The notes beneath the pieces are model-generated. The model made no database searches, was not told where the DNA came from, and was given only the letters and a program-made list of their open reading frames with translations. Below are positions 10,357 to 20,440 of a DNA stretch of 64,000 nt, in pieces. Made by a program: the position numbers and the translations under genes. Source of the DNA: Daldinia sp. FL1419 (Eukaryota; Ascomycota; Sordariomycetes; Xylariales; Hypoxylaceae); NCBI GenBank assembly GCA_025201765.1, contig MU623352.1, forward strand, positions 310,001-374,000, in the 5' to 3' direction. Position 1 is the first letter of the stretch. Each line of letters starts with the position of its first letter.

Positions 10357-13300
10357 CTACCTTCTACCAGGAGACTTTGGCTTCCCGACCTTCCCTGCGA
10401 ACGCCGGGCCATGTCTCTTCTCTTGTCCGAGACCCCGTCTGCCTGCCGCAATGCCACCCCTTCCGCTTCTACCGCCGCCACGCGTTCCTCCTCTACCGCG
10501 TCCGGGGCGACCTCCACGAGGGCCGCCGCCGCCGCCGCCGCCGCCTCCTCTACCGCCCCGGTTGATTTGTGTCTTGATAGTCGACACATCCTTCTCATCA
10601 ACATCCATCTCCTCGTCCTCGTCATCGCCTTTACCACGCTTATTAGAGAACTTGAGTCTTCCACCTCGACCTCTGCGTCCAACGTCTTTGCTCTTAAGGG
10701 CAGCAACGTACGCTCCGACACCATTTTCTTCACCATTCTGTCCAGGGGTATCGATAACCATGGCGTCGTCGGCACCATCCTCTTCACCGAGAATCAGCTT
10801 GCCGTCAAGGTCAGTCTTGGCCTTAGTCTTGCCCGCCTTGCGCAGCTTGCCAGGCTTCGTAGAGGAAATACTAGCGAGTGCCTTGCGGTCCAAAAGATCT
10901 AAAGGTTCGTCTTCATCTTCCATGATATACGTGGAGCCACCCTTCTGTGCTTTGCGTGATTTTCCGAGAACTTCTGCATCAGAGTCGTCAGAGCCGTCGG
11001 ACTCTTCGCTGCTGTACAGTGCTTCGTCATATTCACTTTCGAATCGGCTTCGTCGCTTGCCATTCTGCTGGTCGTCTTCGTCGTTGCCTTCTTCCTTAGC
11101 GGCGTCCTTTCGTCTCTTGCTGCGCTCCTTAGTCTTGCGGATGTTGGTTATTAACTTGCGGTCCGCTTCGGGGCAATTTCGGTTGACGACGTCAAAGCCA
11201 AAACGACGGACCATTCGTTCGACGATATGCTTAACCTTCGCTCTGAAGTGGCCCTTGTGCTCATGCGCCCAGACCATCAAGTTTGGAACCATCGACGGCA
11301 GGCGCGGGAGCATCATGTCCGTCGGCAAGCTAATGACACAGACTTTGACAAAACCTAAAACACTCTTGACGATCTCTCGGTTGTTCGATGTCAAGAAAAG
11401 ATCCATAGTTTGTACAAGATCGTTTAGCACGTCCTTGTTCACAACCTCGCGGAATTCGTAAAGGATACGCGTAAGAGCGGTAATAGAAGCAGATATCATG
11501 TGAGGCGTGCTACCCGCAAGTCCAGCGCTGACCATAGTGAAGTACTCCTCGATGCTTGCGGAAACAGCCGGTGCATCATTGGGCATGTGGGGAATCTTGC
11601 TGTTATCTATCAACTTGCCCTTCGCTTCCGCTAGCTTATGTCCCATAAGAACGAGAAGGTCAAAGGCTGATGTTCGGGCCTTCTCATTATTCTCTTTGCA
11701 GCAAATAACCACTTCAGATAGTACAGAAGGGATGAAATGGAGCGAGGTATCGGGAATAAATGGCACCAATGCATTGATGGCCGCCAGCCGTTCTCTTCGT
11801 GCAGGAACTGAGACCTTTTCGGCGCTCGATAATAGCAATTGTTGAAGCTCTGTGTTTCGCTCCAAAAGTGCCAACTTGCCAATATCCGACTCGGCAAGTC
11901 GTGGAATTAGTTTATAAGCTTTCTTCTGTAGTTGAGGGTCGTCATCTCTAACAATGATAAGAGCAGCAATGTTGAAGAGAGGACTAAAACTTTGGCGAGG
12001 GAGATAAATAGACATAGTAATTACCAAATCCATCAGCGTTTGGGCCGTGGAAGGCATCGGATCTTTTGACTTTTGACCCTTCTCCTTACTAGCTTCGGGT
12101 TTTGCTTCGTTCAGAGAGGAGGCCAACATTGTGCTGACACGGTCAAATGTCTCGATGAGTTCCTTCTCAGGGGTGATGCTTAAATATGCGTTGATGGTCT
12201 GAAGTATAGGGCCCCTTGATTGGGGAAGTGTTTGGCTATAGACGTTGAAGAGGACCGCTAGAAGATTACCCGCAAAGCCTCCGAGGTATGCTAGGTTTTT
12301 CTGAGCATCTTCCTTAGAAACTCGGCTTCGGAGAATTAAATCTTCTTCGCTATCGACCGAAATGACGGCTTGATTCGACTCAACAAGAGCCTTAAGTGCT
12401 CGGCATACGTCAAGTCTAAGATCGACCTGTCTGTACAGGAGATTGGCGAGCATCTCAGCGAAGGTCTGGTCAAAAGCCACTGTAAGATCCAGGGGTAGGT
12501 TGCAATAGCCGGGTAAGATAGACCAGGTCTGGTGAACAATGGTCTCAAAGATTTTGGTCTCCATAGTCTTGGCATCGCCGTTGTCCAGAACACGTTGGAA
12601 CATCGCTTCACTTAGGGGGATGAATTCTGTCTTGAAATGTTGCAGGTTGGTATTGGCAGTGAAGTCTCTAAGAATTGGCAGCATCCAAGCTCGGCCGGGT
12701 TGATCCTTAACAGGCTTAACGAGATTTAGAGGGAGGACGCTGAGGACGGCTTCGGGGCCCATAGCCAAGATCGCCTTTCCAATCACTTCGTCCGCTTCCT
12801 TTTTACCCATGAAAGAGTCGTTCCCACGGAGCTCTCCGACCGTTCGAACAACATTTAGCATCATCGGGTTAGCGCGCCACCTAAGCGCATCGAAAATGGC
12901 ACCCAATACGTTAAATGTTTCCATCCAGGCTGCCTGGTATTTGACAGTAAGGAGGTTTTCTGCAATCTTAGCAATCTTCTCAAGGATCTTCTCATCGTAG
13001 ATCGAAGGTTCGATGATAACTTGATCTGGGATACAGTTTACCATAAATGAGATTAAACACTCCGAGGCGGAGACTCTTATGTTATGCGAAGAGGACTCCA
13101 AAAATTCGGATACCATCGTAAAAAGGTCCGGAAGCTTTTGGAACGTCTCGTCCGGCTCCATCTGAGAGGAAACATCGTATCCTCGTGATAGTATGGCAAT
13201 CCAAGGGGGTAGTAATTGGGTGTCGTTGCCCGAAGGTCGCAGTTCGGCGATGGTTTCGAGAAGACGAGGTAATTTAGTCGACGCAACTTCATCCGCCATT

Positions 13301-14173
13301 CCCTCAAAAATCATCTCGAAGATTTCGAAAACAGCCATCGTCATGTGCTCGTTCCCGCTCTTGGCAATGCCAAGTAAGAGTTCACATAACGCCTCAATGT
13401 TTTTACTCGGCCAGCCGCCAGTCGCCGCTGCCACCGTCTTGACAAGCTGCAGGGCGTGTATAAGCACAGGATCGTGTTCTGACGACGATTTCTTCTGCTT
13501 CCTCGATGCCGCGGCCTTATTCGCAACCTCGGTAAGGGTTCTCATTGCCGATTCGGCGCACAGATCCGCCGCAGGATGGTCTACTGACGGACTCGGGGGA
13601 GGATTTTGGAGGACTTTTCGCAGTGCCATCTGAGCCCGCTTTCGTACTTTTGGCCTATGGTCCATCGCAAGGTGTAGAAGACCCGCGACAGCTCGTCGCG
13701 GGCTGATTTCGCTTGTTGGTAGCTTCCATGCTGCGGCGTCCTGCGCAAGGAGCAAGTTTTCAAGACACCCTATGGAGGGCCGCAGTAAAGGCGCCTCTGC
13801 ATCTTCGAGCAGTAAGACAGGCGCCAGTAATGTGAGAATCTGGGTGAATTTGGATCGGAGGAGGGGTTGCGGCGCATAAGGCGTAACTATATCGAGAAGG
13901 TAGACAATTGATGGCGTTAATTCATTGTTAACCTTTCCACTCTCAAGAGATTGGTTCAACAGGGCCAAAAGAGCAGCAAAATACCCCGTAGGCGTCGGTT
14001 GGGTGCCCTGTTCTTTAAGCGTCTCTTCTACAGCTTTAAGAATTACTACGGTCTGGAAAGCTATATGTTAGTAGCTAGAACTTGTAATCAGGTGTAAGAA
14101 TTTCACTGACTTGTTGCTGGCTCTGAAGATTCGGCGACCGGATCTTGTCCAGCTTCTCTTCCAGAGTCGACAT
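10357..14173 (-). CDS. RRP12: Ribosome biogenesis HEAT-repeat protein Rrp12
   Basis: Rrp12 is a HEAT-repeat, karyopherin-like factor needed for 40S and 60S subunit maturation and export. Exons 14173-14111 and 14052-10357 give 1252 residues, the expected size for the NUC173-domain family. The first exon encodes MSTLEEKLDKIRSPNLQSQQ; including it beats the internal Met at 13968 because the upstream frame is open and spliced correctly. HEAT-like helices run through most of the protein; the C-terminal third is charged (SSEESDGSDDSDAEV) and basic. The last 67 residues (1186-1252) are Arg/Gly-rich, with a nine-Gly run and many RGG/GRG units. Such a tail is not a standard part of Rrp12 as I know the family. 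It is encoded by a GCC/CCG-rich repeat near 10510-10555. Confidence 0.93.
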
Positions 14174-14795
14174 TTTGAAAATCGCAATCCGCAGATGGCT
14201 TTGAATTGGTGAAGTTTCGGGGACTTCTACTGTCAAGGAATTTTGGATTTTTCTGCTTATCGGACTGGTTATCGCTTATCGATCAAGAACGAACCCCACC
14301 ATTTGTTCGGCTTGGCAGAGCATCCTGGTAGCTCTGATATGTACCTAAGTACCTAGGCAGCTGGGTACCTATAGGTAGTACCTCACTTCTCACGATGTAC
14401 GGATCCGTATTAGCCAACATCTATTGAATATCACGCCAAGACTTGACAAGTCTATAAAGTATTCGTCATCTCATAATATTGTGACTTTGCAGTGAATTCG
14501 TAGTCGTAGATAGCATCAATTCCAGTCTTACGAGGTAGCTTCTACTAATGCAGTTGAGATATTAAAGGACAACCCTAATGCTGTTATTGCATTTCTGTCA
14601 TGAATGCGTCTGATCTGGTCTGGTCCAGCTTATATTTCTAACCCAAACAACGCAAGAAAGCTTCGTCATGCTAGCCGCAAAGACGTTGCTGTATTATGGT
14701 AGTATCGTGCACCTAAACCATACGCCAAAACAACAAGTTTGGCTTGTACTTATCACAGAGCCTCCCATATTCGGTTGACAACGCCATGATTCCGT
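14174..14795. other. Intergenic, RRP12 promoter and SEC17 3' side
   Basis: No gene is seen. A short GTACCTAAGTACCTAGG-like repeat island lies at 14340-14384. Confidence 0.5.
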
Positions 14796-15827
14796 CTAAG
14801 AGAAGTCCTCACCGGCTTCTTCGATATTGTTCTTGACTCGTACAAGAATCGTAGTCTTCCACTTGTCGAGTTTGCTTAGTTGGTCGAATTGGAACAGCTT
14901 GTCCGTAAACTGGTCCTGGTCGCCCGCCTCGATGGCGCCGGCTAGATCTACTAGTAGCTGGTGCTCTCGGGTGCTCGGGAAAGTTGGGTCTTGATCTCGG
15001 TACTTCTCAAGGGCGCGATTCGCGGCGACCATATCACCCGTCGCTAGGTGGCAGATGCCTGCCTTGAGGAAGTAATCCTTAACCGAGTAGCGCATCAAGT
15101 TGTTGTTAATGGAAGCCGCCGCGACCTTCTCGTACTGCTCAATCGCCTTGTAGTAGTCGCCTTCGAGGGCTGCAATGTCTGCAACCTTGAGCCATAGCTT
15201 GTTCGCAAGGCTGAAACGTGCACGTTAGCTTCTAGGAATCTTGTTAGAGTACTGGTATGATAGGGGTACTCACGCCGCGGCATTATCTCCTTCGTACCAC
15301 CCTGCGGAAGTCTCGTATGCCTCGAGCGCGCGCTTAGTATCGCCTATCTCCACCTCCAAGACTTCACCCATATTCTCCTTGTGCTGCGCCGCCCGCCTGA
15401 AATTCCCCTTCTTGCAGTATTGACTGATGGCAATATCTAAACATCTCACAGCATCCTCCGGGTTCTCTTTCCGGTACACCTTGAAGGCGTCTACGAGTGT
15501 GTTTGCAGCATCGTCAGGTTCGTTTAGATGTTGCCTCTGGATCGTGGCCGCCTTTTCGAAAGCCTGGCCAGCTTCCCGGTTCATCTTCTGGATCCTAAAG
15601 GCATTCGCCGCCTCGACGTATAGATCTGCCGCATTTTGATATTTTTCTTCTCGGCCGCCGAAGAAGCTGAAACCGCCGGACGCGCCGGAGAGGGCCTTGT
15701 CTGCCTACGTTGGCGATCGACGTTAGCTGTTGTGTAAGTGGGTATGGGGGAGGACGGGGAGGACGGGGACGATGGCGGGGCAAGTAAGACCGACCTTTTG
15801 TAGTAGCGCACGAGGATCTCCAGCCAT
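14796..15827 (-). CDS. SEC17: Alpha-SNAP (Sec17)
   Basis: Sec17 recruits the AAA ATPase Sec18/NSF to SNARE complexes for disassembly. Exons 15827-15795, 15704-15274 and 15210-14796 give 292 residues, the length of yeast Sec17. The protein starts MAGDPRALLQKADKALSG. The membrane-binding loop region GGFSFFGGREEKY is followed by TPR-like helices (FEKAATIQ, DAVRCLDIAISQY, RRAAQHKENMGEVLE, AIEQYEKVAAAS). The conserved C-terminal acidic end is NNIEEAGEDFS. The 33-nt first exon is below ORF-scan limits but has good GT-AG borders and phase. Confidence 0.95.
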
Positions 15828-16468
15828 GATGATTGAATTTTAATGTTGGTTGTTATACTAAAGAAAAAGGGAAGTTGTGATAAATCGTAGACTTAATAGG
15901 CTTTACTATTTATTCAGCTAGATGTTGTTGACAAAGGAGTGAGAATAGTAAAGTACAGTTTCGGATTGCGACGCGGCTACCTGACGTTTAGGTAAGAGTC
16001 TCCAGTCTCCAGTTTCCAGTTCCCAGTCCCCAGTCTTTCAGTCTCGAGCTATGACATCGCCCTGTCTCACATCAGACCCTTGCAAGTACATATCCACGTA
16101 CACCAAAAGTACCGGAATTCTTACAATCCCATAAAACCGTAGGACAGCAACCTGATAAGTATGCGAAAATTTCTATAGAATTAGAGGTTAAATATAGATA
16201 GTTGTAACGAATTCTATAAGGGTAGTAAATAGTATACTATAGTGTACGTAAATATAATTATATTCGATCCATATTCTTCGCGAGTACATCCATCCCAGCC
16301 GGTTCAGCCTCAAGACCCGACACCACCTCCGGCAGGGATCTTCCACTTCGACAAAGCACTTACAACACCGCCAACCAATTAGCTTTATCACTTCACTACA
16401 ACAATCCTCACAAAAATCAAAGCACTTCTTCAACAACTAAACTGCAAAGGCATAATAGAGAGACGACA
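15828..16468. promoter_or_regulatory. Divergent promoter region of SEC17 and the GatC-like gene
   Basis: A 641-bp spacer between two divergent start codons. It holds a degenerate 7-bp tandem array (AGTCTCC-type) at 15997-16046 and AT-rich DNA at 16180-16270. No gene is seen. Confidence 0.5.
15997..16046. repeat. Degenerate heptamer tandem repeat (AGTCTCC-like, about 7 copies)
   Basis: Successive units read AGTCTCC, AGTCTCC, AGTTTCC, AGTTCCC, AGTCCCC and AGTCTTT. After a 1-nt slip a further AGTCTCG follows. It sits about 170 bp upstream of the SEC17 ATG. Confidence 0.85.
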
Positions 16469-17137
16469 ATGAATTCGCGAATATGTAGCCAATGCCGCAA
16501 GGCTCTACACAAATCCTTACGAACCCCGACAACCCTACAACGAAAAATTCAACAACGCCCACTGTCCTCAACAACAGCCCGCCAAAACTCTTCCTCCTCA
16601 TCCTCACCCTCATCCTCACCCCTAGCAACCCTCCTCTCAAAACCAACCTGGTCCGTCCGCTCTCTCCTCCCAGACTCATCTTCAACTCCCTCCGAAGAAA
16701 TATCCCCCCGAACCCTCCACCACCTCCTCCGCCTCTCCGCCCTCCCACCCCCAACCTCCCCCGCGGAAGAATCTCAAATGCTCTCTACCCTTTCCTCGCA
16801 ACTCCACTTCGTCCGCTCCGTCCGCTCCGTCGACACCACCGGCGTCGAGCCCCTGCGCGCCATCCGCGACGAAACGACGCTCGGCCAGCGCGAACAGACT
16901 ATCGGCCTGGAGGAACTCAAAGACGCCCTCGCGGACGAGGACTTCGTAGGCCACACCCGGCGCCCTCGCCGAAGGCAGAGGAATAGGGGCGCCGATCCGG
17001 GAGTCGAAGGGTGGGATGTCTTAGCCGGAGCTAGCGAAACGGCAGGGCGGTATTTCGTAGTCCGGACGGGATCGACTACTGGTCCGGTGCGAACAGGTTC
17101 AAGACAAGAAGAGAATACGAATGGGACTCAATTGTGA
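16469..17137 (+). CDS. Mitochondrial Glu-tRNA(Gln) amidotransferase GatC-like subunit
   Basis: A 222-residue intronless protein. The first ~45 residues are Arg/Ser/Thr-rich without acids (MNSRICSQCRKALHKSL...), typical of a mitochondrial presequence. A Ser-rich linker follows, then a GatC-type helical segment: LHHLLRLSALPPP, a spacer, SQMLSTLSSQLHFVRSV, and VDTTGVEPLRAIRDET. In bacterial GatC the matching pattern is a helix with hydrophobic spacing followed by VxxLxxVDTxGVEPL. Fungal mitochondria use such a subunit in the GatCAB/GatFAB-type transamidation of Glu-tRNA(Gln). The C-terminal 60 residues are variable. The family is fairly sure; which named fungal subunit it is (Gta3-like) is less so. 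Confidence 0.8.
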   Translation: MNSRICSQCRKALHKSLRTPTTLQRKIQQRPLSSTTARQNSSSSSSPSSSPLATLLSKPTWSVRSLLPDSSSTPSEEISPRTLHHLLRLSALPPPTSPAEESQMLSTLSSQLHFVRSVRSVDTTGVEPLRAIRDETTLGQREQTIGLEELKDALADEDFVGHTRRPRRRQRNRGADPGVEGWDVLAGASETAGRYFVVRTGSTTGPVRTGSRQEENTNGTQL

Positions 17138-17463
17138 TAATATAAAATCATAGTTTGCATGACGTAAGTCTAGTCCTCTAGCTTGCCTAAGAGACGTCTA
17201 TCTAATGTATCCGAGTACGCCGTACTATTTTCGGCTTATACGCCTAGACTCCTGACTACCTTTACTGCAAAGAATAGTGAATAATGCTCAGATATCTTAC
17301 ACTGCCACCTCCTATGGCGAAATCCACTGTCGACTAATACAAACGAACTCATGATCTGTCGACATCCAGTCAATGCCGGCTCACACAACTGAAAAAAAAT
17401 TTGCGCGTTCCTCCGTTGCCGCATGTCTCAAGTGTCAGATATATGAGTTCTAGGACGTTTTTG
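17138..17463. other. Short spacer between convergent genes
   Basis: A 326-bp stretch of 3' UTR and spacer. No gene is seen. Confidence 0.5.
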
Positions 17464-19849
17464 CTATTTCATACCCAGTCTCATGTTCTTCATACCGTCG
17501 GCAAGCACTCGGATTTCATCCTTGGGCTTCTTGCGTTCTTCATCTAGTTCCCTTTCGGCTTTAATCTGTGCGTTTAGCTCGCGCTGTTCCTTTACAATTT
17601 CTCCGTAATTGATGTCCTCCCAGCCAATCTTCTTTAGGACGCTACCGACGAGATACTGGTATCGAAGGTGGTTAGTGACTACCTCAGTCACTTCGAAGTT
17701 GTCAATATTTGGCATGCCCTCTATCTTCTGCAAGCCGGCAACACCGTATTGCCAGGTACTGCTACGGTAGAGGAAACCTAACATGTAGTCATTCTTGGAG
17801 TAAACATTCACCAGTCTACCAGCAACAACGCTCTTCATCGTTGACCAAACGCGAACTTCAGATGGACAAGGTGCGCCCATGAGAACAACGTTTTCTACTA
17901 GCCCGAAGGCTCGTTTCTCGGCTAGAATCATCAGACAGCAATAGATGATGCGCGCCCCGAGACTGTATCCTATTAGGGTAACAGGTCTCTCTCCGTAGAT
18001 TCTGTTTATGAGGACGTCGGCGAGTACGGCACCCGCTTTTTCTGCTCGAACCATTCCAATACACCAGGGGTTTTCGACAACCTTGCTGATCTTTACAAGG
18101 GGCATTGGCCATATAGACTTTGTCAGCCGATCGAAAACTAGAGTAAAAAAGTTAGCCTGAGTCTTTCTATAGCGCGAGGGGTAACTTTACCAGTCATCGA
18201 ATAAAGCTCCTTCTTCGCCTCGCTCCAAGCCGAACTCTTCGTGAGCGTGTCCAGCGCAATTCCCATCTTTGTCACAGCATCCACTTCCCATCTCATTGCA
18301 TAGGATTCGCTCTGTTCGCCCAAAATATGCCATGATTCAAGGAATTGATTTTCGGACTGACCCGGATCAATGAGCAATCCAGTGATTCCAATGGTAACTC
18401 GCATTCTGCGGTATCCAGCAGGTACATCCTTGGGATCGATAATCTTGGGATCGCGGTCTGCGCGCAGGGGCATCATTCCAAAATCCTGGATGTCTTTGCG
18501 GTGTGCGTCAATCGTTTTGCTTCCTTGCCGGGCTCCATACAGACCAAACAAGGTACCAACGACGACTGTGTTGTCATTCATAGGCCCTAGCAGACCAGCT
18601 GTTGCCGACGAATTGAGCCCTATACCCCCGAATACCTTGCCGAGTCCAGCCGCGTCCAGGGGGGCTGAAAGAACACCGGGGCTTCCTCCCTGAACTGCAT
18701 TGACCATGCCCGGTTTCCATCGTCGGGAAGTTTTTGCCTCCTCCGCTCGCCTTTGGGCAATCTCCTCGATAGATATACCCAGAATCACCTTTGAAAGAGC
18801 TTGAGAGACTCTAACTTCGTCTTGCAATAAAACCCACATTGGGACAGTTAGGGACGAAGCAAGCCTCACCAATAGGATTCTCGACCATAGAGAATATTGG
18901 TCAAGTCCCAACAGGATTAGTAGCATTGAATGTAATATTAGGGCGCGCTTCTCCTTGGGGCAATCTTTGAGAGGGGTGTGAATAGGAGGATAAAGTCGAA
19001 CTAGGGCGAGCGAGGAAGCCTCAGCGGCCGTGTTAGGTCCTAAGCCATTCCGATTAGTTCTGTTCAGTATATCAAACACGGAAGATAGGGGGATATTCGT
19101 TTTTTGACAAAGGAATTATGACGTCTATTGGCGGCAAGCCTCTCGAGGAAGAACTTACCACTACCACTTGGCAACATAGGTCTTCCTCTTGTGACATTAC
19201 CTCCTACCCGTCTTGTATTACCTGGTGCTGAAGGTGCTTGGCCGCCGACGTTGCCAGTTGTTCCGCCGTTCTTAATTACGATGTCCTGCATGCGTTTGAA
19301 CAAGTTCACGCGCCACTTGGAAAAGTGCGCTTGAGTGTCTTTCTTCAGTTCGAAAAGACTTGAGACTAATACATCGGTTTCCGTCTTTTTGTACAGGTGG
19401 CGGGCATCTTCGGGGGACTTGGGTACTCTCGACATAGGGTCTGATGCCATAGCTGTCGTCGTGTTGGCTTGTTGGTTGGGTCCCGCCTTATTCTCCTGGA
19501 GATCGGAGTTGACTTTCTGAGCCATAGCGGCGTCGCTGTATAGGTTTCGGTATTTCTCGCTACGAGGATTAGGAACACTGCTGCACAGAGGTTTTGGTGG
19601 ATTGATTCCTTGGTTGGGTGCAATGGGGCCCTGGGTGATGTCCTCGAAGTTATCTTTTATCTGCTTCTGCATATCCTCGACGATAGCAGTGACAACTTTT
19701 AGAAGATGGAATTTCTGTTCAACATTAATACAAGCACTAAGGTCGAGCTCGATACGTTTGGGCTGACGCCCTCGCGGTGGATTGGCGTTACGAGGCATTG
19801 TTTGGTCTTCGTCTTCGGATGAACTAGCGAAGTTGAATGTTGAATCCAT
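17464..19849 (-). CDS. DUF726 (TMCO4-like) alpha/beta-hydrolase-fold membrane protein
   Basis: Exons 19849-19159, 19039-18191 and 18137-17464 give 737 residues. The first intron uses donor GTAAGT at 19158 and acceptor TTAG at 19040. Closer acceptors would break the frame. The N-terminal ~230 residues are polar and variable. The DUF726 core begins around KRALILHSMLLILLGLDQYS and continues through AEEAKTSRRWKPG, a glycine-rich region (AGLGKVFGGIGLNSS, VVVGTLFGLYGAR), and RMRVTIGITGLLIDP. The C-terminal hydrolase part has the nucleophile elbow GYSLGAR (Ser572) and VENVVLMGAPCP. Relatives are TMCO4 and yeast Mil1/YFL034W; the substrate is unknown. The glycine-rich region looks less regular than in family members I know, so the fold may be partly degenerate. 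Confidence 0.88.
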
Positions 19850-20364
19850 AACTAGGATTTCCAGGATTTATTATGAGCGTGGAGAACGTCAGAAATACTC
19901 TGGTACGCGGGGTTGCGGTTTCCTTTGCTGTTGCTACCGTAACTGCAGTTACAATGTTATCAACGCCGCTTACAGTACGGTGCGAGGGGCAGTTGCTAAT
20001 CGATGATTGCTGATTGCTAGTCTCTGGTGACTAGGTAGTTATTTATCAGGGAAGGAACTAATTAAGGAGCTGGCAACAACAGCAGCAACGACAACCTCCA
20101 ACAACATAAGTAGGTAGCTACCGTGGGTACTTTGAGAAGGGTAAAATGGAAACTACGACAAACAATACCTAACTTGAGCATGCCTAGGTATATATCGGCT
20201 AGCACTTACCTTAGGTGAAGATTGCCTGTCTAACAGTGTTAATTGAAACGAGCCTCAGCTTTAGCACCCGCAAAGATACGTCTGCCTTAGGTAGAGGTAC
20301 ATACAACACAGCACAGTACAATTCTCAACCGTAAGGATGTTCCTACCTAATGTCTGTATCACGA

Positions 20365-20440
20365 GCCTACCTACGTGGATACCTACCTACCTAGGTACCT
20401 CTACCTACCTACCTGCCTACCTGCCTACCTACTTAAGGTA
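20365..20440. repeat. TACC/CCTAGG tetramer repeat island
   Basis: Runs of ACCT/ACCTACC, CTAGGTACC and GCCTACC units are packed within about 75 bp. Related short copies lie at 20100-20200 and 20500-20545. Confidence 0.85.

Noticed and set aside
10306..11461. Long plus-strand ORFs (198 and 336 aa) opposite RRP12
   Set aside because: They are Ser/Pro-rich mirror images of the RRP12 coding strand and have no domain features.
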